Shown here: one piece after another, positions 36,271-44,116 of the stretch
Position numbering within the stretch: the stretch's first letter is position 1
How the letters are laid out: each line of letters starts with the position of its first letter
DNA from: Clostridia bacterium
GTDB taxonomy: Bacteria > Bacillota > Clostridia > Oscillospirales > CAG-272
Direction: 5' to 3'
NCBI GenBank assembly: GCA_017520505.1
Contig: JAFXFN010000021.1
Span: forward strand, 1-52,967
Length of the DNA stretch: 52,967 nucleotides
Notes under the pieces: generated by a model
Told to the model about the DNA's origin: nothing
Database searches by the model: none
Seen by the model: the letters and a program-made list of their open reading frames with translations, nothing else
Program-made: the position numbers and the translations under genes

Positions 36271-36863
36271 TTGGCAAATATAGCAATAACGGTATTTTCA
36301 CGCATCATTTCAAGCGCTTTCACCATATATTCTTCGGGTATAACGACACAGCCTGCGGATGAAGTTGAACCGGGTGATGGGATATGCAAAAATATTGCAG
36401 AGCCTTTATTCGGTACTGCCGGGGAAACGTTGTAATTTATCATTGCGGCATATTTATATGAGTTAGTGTATCTTATAAGATGCTCATATTCTCCCTTTTC
36501 AAGCCATTCCTTTCCCATTTTACTTCCACGCACGTGGGTATTATAGGAAGGAGAGCTGCTGTCGCCGTCCCAGTAATCATCTTCATCAATAACGGTATAC
36601 GGCACTTTCATCTCACATGGCGGCAGTGTATTGCCAAAGCATTCACCTATAGTATAAACACCCTCGGGGGTTTTTCCGTCACCCTCAAATTTTTCACTTG
36701 CAGGATGTATTCCTCCGCGTCCTATGTAACCGTCAGTTTCGAAGACAAGCGTATATCCGTCATTTTCTTTCTTGTACGCATAGAAGCGGCACGCTGTGCC
36801 CTCATTTCCGACACACACGAATGCGGTTTCGGCATTTTTAAGATCAATACTTGATATATCCAT
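36267..36863 (-). CDS. L,D-transpeptidase (YkuD-like) domain protein
   Basis: The 198 residues end in the YkuD active-site pattern 'IFLHIPSPGSTSSAGCVVI' (His, then Ser-x-Gly-Cys), with the catalytic Cys near residue 178. 'GRGGIHPASEKFEGDGKTPEGVYTIG'-type blocks precede it, as in the ErfK/YbiS family, which makes or edits 3-3 peptidoglycan links. There is no signal peptide, unusual for a wall enzyme, so export is in doubt. I start at ATG 36863, because AAAGG is in range and a likely -10 (TATAAT, minus strand, 36895-36900) would leave only a few leader bases for the ATG at 36881. Confidence 0.75.
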   Translation of the reverse strand: MDISSIDLKNAETAFVCVGNEGTACRFYAYKKENDGYTLVFETDGYIGRGGIHPASEKFEGDGKTPEGVYTIGECFGNTLPPCEMKVPYTVIDEDDYWDGDSSSPSYNTHVRGSKMGKEWLEKGEYEHLIRYTNSYKYAAMINYNVSPAVPNKGSAIFLHIPSPGSTSSAGCVVIPEEYMVKALEMMRENTVIAIFAK

Positions 36864-37117
36864 AACCTTATAACCTTTCATAATCAGTAAGGCAATTATA
36901 TACGTGTTGTTTATATGTTAATTTATCCCGTTGTAAAATTATCGTTAATTTCTTTCCTCGCTAATAGTTAACACCGAAATTTTAACAACTTTCTACCGAC
37001 TTTTATTAAAAATTAATAAATATGTAATGAAGTTTATTATAAATAGTGGTATCATAATATATTGGGTTGATGTGTTATAAATTTCATACTTTAATTTACA
37101 CAAAGGAACAACAGCTT
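36864..37117. other. Divergent intergenic region (L,D-transpeptidase / CotH)
   Basis: About 250 AT-rich bases. A minus-strand TTAACA...TATAAT pair (36895-36921, 15-base spacer) may serve the transpeptidase gene. A weak plus-strand TAATAT-like -10 lies near 37053-37060. No gene or stable hairpin is seen. Confidence 0.45.
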
Positions 37118-38956
37118 ATGAAAAACCGCAAAAATACCGCTATGCTTTTACTTGCTGTGTCTTTATTGCTTTCATCCTGCACGGGTGATACCGCCGTTGG
37201 CAGTGACAGCAATACGACGTCTGCCGAAACATCGGTAGTTACCGACGAGAGCACGGCTGACATTCAGGCAGATCCCGAAGAGTCAAAATATGTAAATGCT
37301 GATTTTTCACTCCCCGGCGGATTTTATTCAAAGGGACAGATGCTTACACTGACTCTTCCCTCAAATGCTCCCGACGGTGCGTATATCACGTATACGCTTG
37401 ACGGAAACGAGCCTGACAAAAATTCAGAAAAATACACGGGCGAAATTACCGTTGCAAACGACGGCACATCAGTTGTGCGTGCCGCTTGCTTTGACAAAGA
37501 CGGAAACAATATCGGAAGAATAAAAACGAATACGTATATAAAATCCGATAAAGGAATAACAACTGCTCCTTATACAGTATCGCTCGTTACGGATAACGAA
37601 AATCTTTACGGAGATACGGGAATTATTACGAACTATAAAGGCTCCGGAAAAGCTTGGGAACGTGTTTGCCACGTTGAAATATTCTCGCCTGACGGCACCG
37701 AGGTCATATCCCAGGATGCGGGAATCCGTATTTTCGGCGGTTCTTCACGTTCCGTTGAGCAAAAGTCATTCAGACTTGTGGCAAGAAAAACGGGATATTA
37801 CGACGAAATGCTTTATAACGGAAGCGGTTCGTTTGATTATACGCTTTTTTCAAACAGAACACTTGAAAACGGTGACGCTCTTGCAAGATTTGACAGGATC
37901 GTGCTTCGCAACGGCGGAAACGATTCCCTTCTCAGCCGTGCGCAGGATGGTGACAACGCATCGATGATACGTGATGCGGCAGTAAACAATTTTGCTGTTA
38001 AATACGCCCCTGCCGTAGCATCGCAGGCATCTGTATTTGCCGCAGTTTACCTTAACGGCGAGTATTACGGTATACTCGATATGAAAGAGGATATCGACGA
38101 GGATTACATTTCCAACCTCTACGGCATAGAGGATAAAGAAAACGTGACCGTTGTGAAGTCTGAGCTTGACACAGAAAAATGGTGTGAGGGCGGACACGAT
38201 GAAAACATTCCCTGCGGAAGATTTTGCGGTGCGTGGTTTTACTATGAGGTCGATTCGGGTGTTGAAACAGCACTTGATGACTTCACCGCATTTTGCAAGA
38301 AGGTCATAAACGCCGAGCCTTCACAGTATGATGCTCTTTATGAGGAAGTAAAATCAAAAATAGACATCGAAAACTTCATTCAGTACACTGCCTTGAATCT
38401 TTACTTCTGTAATACTGACTGGGCACACAACAATCTCAAGCTGTGGTGCTATACAGGTACACCCGAATCAGGAACGTACAAGGACGGAAAGTGGCGCTTT
38501 GCGATGCGTGACTGCGACTTTACAATGGGCAGATATGAATCACGTGCTTTGCCTGAGCTTTACACGCTTGCAAATATGAACACGTTTGATTTTGTCCTTG
38601 AAAACTATTACAGCGGTAAATTTGAATACGTAAAGGACTACGCCGATCCGCTTTATCTGAAAGGACTTCTCGCCTTCTGTTTAAGAAACGATGAATTCAG
38701 AAATGAATTCAAGGCTTACTGTGATGTTTTGACATCTGATGAAGCACATTCATTTTTGCAAAAAACTGTATCGGGGCTTTCCGATACGCTCAATCCGCTT
38801 ATGAAGGAGCATATTGCAGTTTGGAGCTATGAGCTTCCCGACAGATACAGCATCCGCACGTGGACACGTGAAATAAACGATATCAATAACTGGATAACAA
38901 AGAGAAATTCATATTTCAACAATTATATGGAAGCTTCTCTTGCTAATTTTGAATAA
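37118..38956 (+). CDS. CotH-kinase-family lipoprotein with chitobiase-like domain
   Basis: I start at ATG 37118, where AAGGA is ten bases upstream and a lipoprotein signal begins; the lipobox is L18-S-S-C21. Residues about 60-130 are a chitobiase/hexosaminidase C-terminal-type beta domain ('FSLPGGFYSKGQMLTL', 'ITYTLDGNEPD', 'SVVRAACFD'). Residues about 150-570 are the CotH kinase fold: 'IRIFGGSSRSVEQKSFRL', 'VLRNGGND', 'MIRDAAVNNFA', 'YLNGEYYGILDMKEDIDEDY', 'NLKLWCY' and the metal-site 'WRFAMRDCDFTMG'. CotH of Bacillus phosphorylates spore-coat proteins, while surface members in gut bacteria are linked to cellulosome-like or envelope proteins. The substrate is unknown. The next gene follows after 23 bases. 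Confidence 0.85.
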   Translation: MKNRKNTAMLLLAVSLLLSSCTGDTAVGSDSNTTSAETSVVTDESTADIQADPEESKYVNADFSLPGGFYSKGQMLTLTLPSNAPDGAYITYTLDGNEPDKNSEKYTGEITVANDGTSVVRAACFDKDGNNIGRIKTNTYIKSDKGITTAPYTVSLVTDNENLYGDTGIITNYKGSGKAWERVCHVEIFSPDGTEVISQDAGIRIFGGSSRSVEQKSFRLVARKTGYYDEMLYNGSGSFDYTLFSNRTLENGDALARFDRIVLRNGGNDSLLSRAQDGDNASMIRDAAVNNFAVKYAPAVASQASVFAAVYLNGEYYGILDMKEDIDEDYISNLYGIEDKENVTVVKSELDTEKWCEGGHDENIPCGRFCGAWFYYEVDSGVETALDDFTAFCKKVINAEPSQYDALYEEVKSKIDIENFIQYTALNLYFCNTDWAHNNLKLWCYTGTPESGTYKDGKWRFAMRDCDFTMGRYESRALPELYTLANMNTFDFVLENYYSGKFEYVKDYADPLYLKGLLAFCLRNDEFRNEFKAYCDVLTSDEAHSFLQKTVSGLSDTLNPLMKEHIAVWSYELPDRYSIRTWTREINDINNWITKRNSYFNNYMEASLANFE

Positions 38957-38979
38957 ATTTAATTTAAAGAGGTATAAAA

Positions 38980-40170
38980 ATGGAAAGACTTACGGGAACA
39001 ATTTCAAGAGGTGTAAGAGCACCTATCATCCGTCAAGGTGACGACATTGCACACATCGTCGCAAAAAGCGTGCTTGATGCGGCAAAGGCAGACGGATTTG
39101 AGATAAGAAACAAGGACGTAATTGCAGTTACAGAGGCAGTTGTGGCAAGAGCACAGGGTAACTATGCAACTGTTGAGCAGATTGCTGCTGACGTTAAAGC
39201 AAAATTCCCCGAAGGACATATCGGTCTTATTTTCCCCATACTTTCAAGAAACCGCTTTGCAATATGCCTTAAGGGTATTGCAATGGGTGTTAAGAAAATT
39301 ACTCTTATGCTCAGCTATCCCGCTGACGAGGTGGGCAACCACTTGTTTGACGACGATATGCTTGACGAAAAGGACGTTGATCCTTGGCGTGACGTGCTTG
39401 ATGAAAAGAAATACCGTGAGCTGTTTGGTTATATAAAGCACACATTCACGGGTGTTGACTACGTTGAATACTACAAGAATCTTATCGAAGAATGCGGCTG
39501 TGAAGCTGAAATAATCCTCGCAAACGACTGCCGTGCTATTCTTCCCTATGCAAAAAATGTTCTCAACTGTGACATTCATACAAGAGCGAGAACAAAGCGC
39601 CGTTTGCTCAAGGCCGGTGCTGAAAAGGTCTGCTCGCTTGATGAAATACTTACAGAAAGCGTTAACGGAAGCGGTTACAACGAAAACTACGGTCTTCTCG
39701 GCTCAAACAAGGCAACAGAAACAACAGTAAAGCTGTTCCCCAGAGATTGCCAGCCTGTAGTTGACAAGATAAAGGCTGAGATCGATGCGGCAACAGGTAA
39801 GAACGTTGAGGTCATGATATACGGTGACGGTGCATTCAAAGATCCCGTAGGTAAAATTTGGGAGCTTGCTGACCCGGTTGTTTCTCCCGCACACACAGAC
39901 GGCCTTATCGGTCAGCCCAACGAAGTAAAGCTTAAATACCTCGCAGACAATGATTTTGCAGACCTTTCGGGCGATGCGCTCAAGGAAGCAATTTCCGAAT
40001 ATATCAAGAAGAAGGATTCAAACCTCGTAGGTCAGATGGTATCCCAGGGTACAACACCCAGACGTCTTACAGACCTTATCGGTTCACTCTGCGACCTTAC
40101 ATCGGGAAGCGGTGACAAGGGTACACCTATCGTTCTTGTTCAGGGTTATTTCGATAACTATACGAACTAA
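38980..40170 (+). CDS. Coenzyme F420-0:L-glutamate ligase (CofE)-family protein
   Basis: A 396-residue soluble protein with the F420_ligase (PF01996) fold: 'RAPIIRQGDDIAHIVAKSVL', 'VIAVTEAVVARAQGNYA', 'LIFPILSRNRFAICLKGIA', later 'YGDGAFKDPVGKIWELADP' and 'SQGTTPRRLTDLIGSLCDLTSGSGDKGTP'. The last block is strongly conserved in the clostridial branch. CofE adds glutamate to F420-0 in methanogens and actinobacteria, but Clostridia are not expected to make F420 and no other cof gene is here, so the branch may ligate glutamate (or another amino acid) to a different acceptor. Ribosome site AGAGGT. It shares a transcript with the CotH lipoprotein and ends in a strong terminator. Confidence 0.8.
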   Translation: MERLTGTISRGVRAPIIRQGDDIAHIVAKSVLDAAKADGFEIRNKDVIAVTEAVVARAQGNYATVEQIAADVKAKFPEGHIGLIFPILSRNRFAICLKGIAMGVKKITLMLSYPADEVGNHLFDDDMLDEKDVDPWRDVLDEKKYRELFGYIKHTFTGVDYVEYYKNLIEECGCEAEIILANDCRAILPYAKNVLNCDIHTRARTKRRLLKAGAEKVCSLDEILTESVNGSGYNENYGLLGSNKATETTVKLFPRDCQPVVDKIKAEIDAATGKNVEVMIYGDGAFKDPVGKIWELADPVVSPAHTDGLIGQPNEVKLKYLADNDFADLSGDALKEAISEYIKKKDSNLVGQMVSQGTTPRRLTDLIGSLCDLTSGSGDKGTPIVLVQGYFDNYTN

Positions 40171-40185
40171 TCAATATCGATTTTA

Positions 40186-40217
40186 AAATACCGACTCGTC
40201 AGAGTCGGTATTTTTTT
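40186..40217 (+). terminator. Terminator after the CofE-family gene
   Basis: AAATACCGACTC/GAGTCGGTATTT stem with a GTCA loop, ending in a T run. Confidence 0.9.
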
Positions 40218-40252
40218 ATCATTTTTACAAAATGGCAAAGGTCGTTATATAG

Positions 40253-40325
40253 GCGCCATGCCTGCGCCCCCCACAGTCCGCAGGACTGCCCGCAGGCAAA
40301 TGGCGCAGATTTCCTGCGGAAATCT
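40253..40325. repeat. GC-rich nested hairpin cluster (possible dispersed intergenic repeat)
   Basis: An outer stem GCGCCAT plus GCCTGCG (40253-40266) pairs with CGCAGGC (40291-40297) and ATGGCGC (40300-40306) across a two-base bulge. It encloses a CAGTCC-GCA-GGACTG hairpin (40274-40288). Directly after it is AGATTTCC-TGC-GGAAATCT (40307-40325). The base composition contrasts with the AT-rich surroundings. It has no T-run and no coding frame, so it looks like a palindromic repeat element or a structured RNA. Confidence 0.65.
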
Positions 40326-40377
40326 ATTTGCAAAATTTAAAGCGAAACAAATTATGAAATAATTTTCCCAAAAGGTA

Positions 40378-40406
40378 TTGACAAACAACTGTACTATGTG
40401 TATAAT
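40378..40406 (+). promoter_or_regulatory. Consensus sigma-A promoter of the GntR-ABC operon
   Basis: TTGACA at 40378-40383, 17-base spacer, TATAAT at 40401-40406: a full consensus, so strong unless repressed. Confidence 0.9.
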
Positions 40407-40439
40407 ACAGTTAAACCGTATTACAAGGATAATACAGTT
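40387..40439. promoter_or_regulatory. Two tandem GntR/YtrA-type operators
   Basis: Site 1 (40387-40412): AACTGTACTAT, four bases, ATAATACAGTT, an inverted repeat with one mismatch covering the -10. Site 2 (40414-40439): AACCGTATTA, six bases, TAATACAGTT, over the start of the transcript. Both share the half-site AACTGTATTA and lie just upstream of the gntR start, the position expected for autorepression. Confidence 0.8.
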
Positions 40440-40452
40440 TGGAGGTGTTTAT

Positions 40453-40827
40453 TTGATTTCATTTGAAGATTTTATATCGGTTGACGGCATACCTATATAT
40501 TTACAGATACTGCGTCACATAAAAAGAGGAGTTGTCGCAGGTGCCATACAAAATGGAGATGAGCTTCCGTCAAGACGTGTTTTGTCGGCGCTTCTCGGCA
40601 TAAACCCGAACACGATACAAAAGGCATACAAAGCGCTTGAGGATGAGGGACTTATCGAATCACGTGCGGGAGCAAAAAGCTATATGTCGCTCGATGTTGA
40701 TAAAACGGAGAAAATACGCATACAGCTTCTTGAAAACGACGTCGGCAGTATTGTGTCCTCACTTAAGCAAATGGGGCTTTCAAAGGAAGATGCCGTATCA
40801 CTTATTGAAAAACATTGGGAGAATTGA
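40453..40827 (+). CDS. GntR-family transcriptional regulator, YtrA subfamily
   Basis: A 124-residue repressor. The start is a TTG at 40453, set by GGAGGTG; the ATG at 40378 lies in the promoter and cannot be used. The winged helix spans about 10-75 ('PIYLQILRHIKRGVVAGAI', 'LPSRRVLSALLGINPNTIQKAYKALEDEGLIESRAG'), followed by the short two-helix dimerisation tail of the YtrA group instead of a ligand domain. It most likely represses its own operon through the two palindromes at 40387-40439. YtrA-type operons with ABC transporters often respond to wall-active antibiotics; the inducer here is unknown. Its stop touches the next start (TGATG). Confidence 0.9.
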   Translation: MISFEDFISVDGIPIYLQILRHIKRGVVAGAIQNGDELPSRRVLSALLGINPNTIQKAYKALEDEGLIESRAGAKSYMSLDVDKTEKIRIQLLENDVGSIVSSLKQMGLSKEDAVSLIEKHWEN

Positions 40828-41567
40828 TGATGAAGAAATTTGTGTCCGTTTTCGGACTTTTCGCAAAAATGTCATTTTACAAAATCATTTTACTTTTTGT
40901 TATTTTATCCGTTTTACAGCTTTCACTCTACGGTATTCGTCTTAACGGTGTTCTGACAGAGGAAATTAATAACATACCGATGCTTGAAGAAACGTTTAAT
41001 TTCATTTATCCTCTTTCATTTTTGGCTTGTCTTTGCATGGTCTGCAAGGTGCTTATATCCTCTTCTAACCATTCAGAAAAGACGGCATATACGGTAGGAA
41101 GATTGCAAATCGGTGAAAAAGCATTTTTCTACATACAGACAGTTTACAATTTTCTTATACTTTTTGCGCTGTTTGCCGTTCAGGCAATGCTGTTATTTGC
41201 GATGTGCAAATATTATATAAACAATGCGCCGAGCGAGCTTATAAGCGACCAATCGCTGTTTTTAGCATTTTACAGAGTTGACTTTTTACACAGCGTCTTA
41301 CCGCTTGATGAAACATTTATGGTCGTCGGTAATTTATCTATAATAATAGGTCTTTCATTTTCGTGTGCACTGTTTTCCTTTAAAAGCAGACACGGAAAAT
41401 TCTCGTATTCGATAATATGGCTTTTAGCCGTGGTGTGCTTGTCATTTACAAGAAGTATGGGAACTATATCAAGCGATATAAATTTTCAGGTATTGACTTT
41501 ATTAATTGTGCTTAAGGGATTGTATACGGTACATATAAAGGAGGAAGAAGATGAAGAAACTAATTAA
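40827..41567 (+). CDS. ABC transporter membrane protein (first permease gene of the YtrA-type operon)
   Basis: A 246-residue integral membrane protein with about six hydrophobic helices (for example 'ILLFVILSVLQLSLYGI', 'IYPLSFLACLCMVCKVLI', 'FLILFALFAVQAMLLFAM', 'LSIIIGLSFSCALFSF', 'IIWLLAVVCLSF') and an acidic C-terminus. No named domain is visible, but the topology is like ABC-2 permeases. ATGs at 40827 and 40830 share the GGGAG site; either could be used. It overlaps the next gene by 17 bases. Confidence 0.7.
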   Translation: MMKKFVSVFGLFAKMSFYKIILLFVILSVLQLSLYGIRLNGVLTEEINNIPMLEETFNFIYPLSFLACLCMVCKVLISSSNHSEKTAYTVGRLQIGEKAFFYIQTVYNFLILFALFAVQAMLLFAMCKYYINNAPSELISDQSLFLAFYRVDFLHSVLPLDETFMVVGNLSIIIGLSFSCALFSFKSRHGKFSYSIIWLLAVVCLSFTRSMGTISSDINFQVLTLLIVLKGLYTVHIKEEEDEETN

Positions 41568-42033
41568 AAAATATTCCCCTCCGGGACTTGACCTTTTCCC
41601 CGAAATATGTGTTTTGATCATAGGTAGTATTCTTGCACTTTTGATACTTATAGTATCGTTTGCTTCAAAATACAAATACGAGCTTAACTGGGCAAAGGAA
41701 TCCCCCGGCGGCAGGACAATACCTTACTTCAGCGATATAACAGACAAAGGAACGATCGGTTTTTCTGTGTTATACGTAATTATGATATGCTTCATAATTT
41801 ACAGATATATGTATCTTATAAAAAGCAAAAGTATATATCTGACAAAGCGTTTGCCTGTATGGCGTGCAACGGAAAAGCTTTACATTATAGTCCCATTTGG
41901 ATATATGGTTTTCTGTATGCTTTTAGAAAAGCTGACACTTATAATTTTGTTTATACTCTACTATATCCTTACACCTGATATATACTTAAAGCACAATATA
42001 CTGTTTGATTTTATTACGGAGAGTTTATTATGA
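41551..42033 (+). CDS. Small membrane protein (second permease-like gene of the YtrA-type operon)
   Basis: A 160-residue protein with three clear helices (about 17-40, 68-90, 108-135). The ribosome site AAAGGAGG lies inside the end of the preceding gene. Not a family I recognise. It probably forms the transmembrane part of the transporter with the preceding gene product, since the ATP-binding gene follows with an ATGA overlap. Confidence 0.65.
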   Translation: MKKLIKKYSPPGLDLFPEICVLIIGSILALLILIVSFASKYKYELNWAKESPGGRTIPYFSDITDKGTIGFSVLYVIMICFIIYRYMYLIKSKSIYLTKRLPVWRATEKLYIIVPFGYMVFCMLLEKLTLIILFILYYILTPDIYLKHNILFDFITESLL

Positions 42034-42764
42034 TAGAAATTAAGAATTTAACGAAAAAATACGGAAGCAAGACAGCGCTTGACGATGTCAACCTCACAAT
42101 ACCGCAAGGACAGATAATCGGTCTTTTCGGCGAAAACGGTGCGGGAAAGACCACGCTTATGAAGTGCATTTTGGGCTATATCCGCCACAAGGGTGAAATA
42201 ACGCTTGACGGCGAAAAAATAACGCACAAAAACATTGCAAGAATATCGTTTGCAACGGCTGAAAATTCTACGTTCCCTACCCTTTCCCCCGATGCGCACC
42301 GTGATTTTTACAAGGAGCATTTTGAAAAATTCTCCGACAAGCGTTATGACGGGCTTATGAATTTCTTTAAGCTTCCGAGAAATAAAGCGGTGAAGCATTT
42401 TTCAAAAGGCCAGAAAGATCAGTTTGAGGTCATTTTATCCCTCTGTCAGGGTGCTGATTATATCTTTATGGATGAACCGTTTACGGGAAATGATATTTTT
42501 AACCGTGAGGATTTTTACAAGGTTTTGCTTGGTATTTTGGAGCCAAACGAAACGGTTATGCTCTCAACACATTTAATTGAAGAAGTGTCGGGCTTTATCA
42601 GCCGTGCCGTGCTTATTAAAGGCGGTAAGATAATTGCTGATTTTGAAACAGACACACTTGAAGATGAGGGCAAAACGCTTGTTGAGTTCATAAAGGAATC
42701 ATATAGCTACCAAAGCGACAGAGTAAGCCTTGCGCTTGACAGTATGACGGAGGATGAAGAATGA
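42030..42764 (+). CDS. ABC transporter ATP-binding protein (YtrA-type operon)
   Basis: A 244-residue ATPase subunit. Walker A GENGAGKTT is at 34-42, the signature motif reads 'FSKGQKDQFEVIL' (a variant of LSGGQ), Walker B is 'YIFMDEPFTGND', and the H-loop is 'MLSTHLIEEV'. It is of the short YhaQ/EcsA-like type that pairs with ABC-2 permeases, so it is likely an exporter or an antibiotic-sensing/-removal transporter. It overlaps its neighbours by four bases at both ends (ATGA). Confidence 0.88.
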   Translation: MIEIKNLTKKYGSKTALDDVNLTIPQGQIIGLFGENGAGKTTLMKCILGYIRHKGEITLDGEKITHKNIARISFATAENSTFPTLSPDAHRDFYKEHFEKFSDKRYDGLMNFFKLPRNKAVKHFSKGQKDQFEVILSLCQGADYIFMDEPFTGNDIFNREDFYKVLLGILEPNETVMLSTHLIEEVSGFISRAVLIKGGKIIADFETDTLEDEGKTLVEFIKESYSYQSDRVSLALDSMTEDEE

Positions 42765-44029
42765 AGAAATTAACCGTTATAATTTTGCTTTTTGCCGTTT
42801 TATTCGGCATCTCCACAGCATATATATCAGCCGAGGTAAATTCGGGCAAAGACAAGGTATCGTTTGAGGAAAACGTACTCTTGGGTGACAAAATATACGC
42901 AAACGGCGTGACGTTTTCACTTGAATCAAGCTATGAATATAAGTTAAACTGGAAAACAGACTATACAATCGGTTTTACCCCGAAATGTACAACTGATTAC
43001 AAATTCAGCCCAAGTGGGCTTTATCCGCAAGATGATGAATATAGTGCTATACACCTATCAACCGAAATATCACACATCAAAACCATTTCAGATACATACA
43101 GCGAGGTAATCAGCGAGGCAAAAAAAGAAAACAAAAACGTTTCACGTACATTAATGCTTCGTGACATTGTTGAATATTTTCCCATAACGGTTGATATTTC
43201 ACTGCCAAACTTCACGTTAAGTGAGGAAAACAGAAAAGCTTTAACGGAAAAAGTAAACGAATTTTTCAAAACTCCCGTACCCGATGATTTCGAAGTAGTT
43301 ATCTCTGCGGAGGCAGGCGGTGAATATTCAAGTATATCATGCCGTGACCTTTATTACAGCGCATCCGGGGTATATACCGACGACACGATATTTTTCAGCT
43401 TATATGATAAAGGAACCACAGCTTTCAAAGATTATGATAAAATATACTCCCTAAACTACGATGAAAATACGGTTTATGAAGATACGCTGAAGGTTGCATA
43501 CGATCCCGGAGAAAATTTCATAGAATCAAACAAATTTGTCACAGAGAAAACACTCGTCATTTTAGGCGAGGATAGTGACTGTAAAAAAACCTTTCTGCGT
43601 GTACTTGACTTAAAGACGATGCAATGTATACAAGACATAAAGCTATTTGACGAAGGACACATAAATTCAATCTTCAAAAATGATTTTATTGAAGTAGAAA
43701 CATACGATGATAACATGAATTATGAAATATATTTTTATAAAGCCTTGCCTGACGGAACTTATGAATATGGTATGACAGTATACGAAAGCAAATATTTTTT
43801 CGGTAATGATATAACGGCGATAGATTTTGACGGTAAGCGTGCTGTATTTGCACAAGCTACATTTCCCCATCTGGCCGGTGGCAGAGATTTTTACAACGTC
43901 ACCGTAAGCGTGTATGATGAAAGCGGGGTTCTTTATATAGGCGAATATAAATGTAATCTTACAAAGCACAACAAAGGCGATCATTGGATGGCGCAGTACG
44001 GTTATTCGCTTGACGTTAATATAGGATAA
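42761..44029 (+). CDS. Exported hypothetical protein, last gene of the YtrA-type operon
   Basis: A 422-residue protein with a signal peptide or single N-terminal membrane anchor (residues 1-26, 'LTVIILLFAVLFGISTAYI'). The rest is a predicted beta-rich extracytoplasmic domain with many Tyr, Asp and Thr and strand-like repeats ('KTMQCIQDIKLFDEGHINSIF', 'DITAIDFDGKRAVFAQ'), reminiscent of beta-propeller blades. I do not recognise it. Being coupled (ATGA) to the ATPase gene, it probably works with the transporter, as a sensor or substrate-binding part. Its stop lies only five bases from the left inverted repeat of the mobile element, yet the protein end looks natural. Confidence 0.65.
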   Translation: MKKLTVIILLFAVLFGISTAYISAEVNSGKDKVSFEENVLLGDKIYANGVTFSLESSYEYKLNWKTDYTIGFTPKCTTDYKFSPSGLYPQDDEYSAIHLSTEISHIKTISDTYSEVISEAKKENKNVSRTLMLRDIVEYFPITVDISLPNFTLSEENRKALTEKVNEFFKTPVPDDFEVVISAEAGGEYSSISCRDLYYSASGVYTDDTIFFSLYDKGTTAFKDYDKIYSLNYDENTVYEDTLKVAYDPGENFIESNKFVTEKTLVILGEDSDCKKTFLRVLDLKTMQCIQDIKLFDEGHINSIFKNDFIEVETYDDNMNYEIYFYKALPDGTYEYGMTVYESKYFFGNDITAIDFDGKRAVFAQATFPHLAGGRDFYNVTVSVYDESGVLYIGEYKCNLTKHNKGDHWMAQYGYSLDVNIG

Positions 44030-44034
44030 AAAAA

Positions 44035-44071
44035 GTGCCGACATAATGCTCGGTGGTCGTAAAACAGTAAT
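44035..44071. repeat. Left inverted repeat (putative attachment half-site)
   Basis: Begins GTGCCGACAT and ends CGTAAAACAGTAAT. It is the imperfect reverse complement of 49452-49487, and lies five bases after the stop of the exported-protein gene. Confidence 0.75.
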
Positions 44072-44084
44072 ATTTGAATTTCTT

Positions 44085-44116
44085 GGAACAGGCATGATTT
44101 CGGTCATGCCTGTTCC
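44085..44116. other. 13-base-pair hairpin over the recombinase stop codon
   Basis: GGAACAGGCATGA (44085-44097), six-base loop, exact complement at 44104-44116. The minus-strand stop TGA is inside the stem. No T-run follows on the minus strand, so it is a weak terminator at best; it may protect the 3' end or insulate the recombinase from outside transcription. Confidence 0.6.

Noticed and set aside
44035..44116. Inverted repeats read as ends of a DDE insertion sequence
   Set aside because: No DDE transposase is present and no target duplication is visible; a serine recombinase fits attachment half-sites better.
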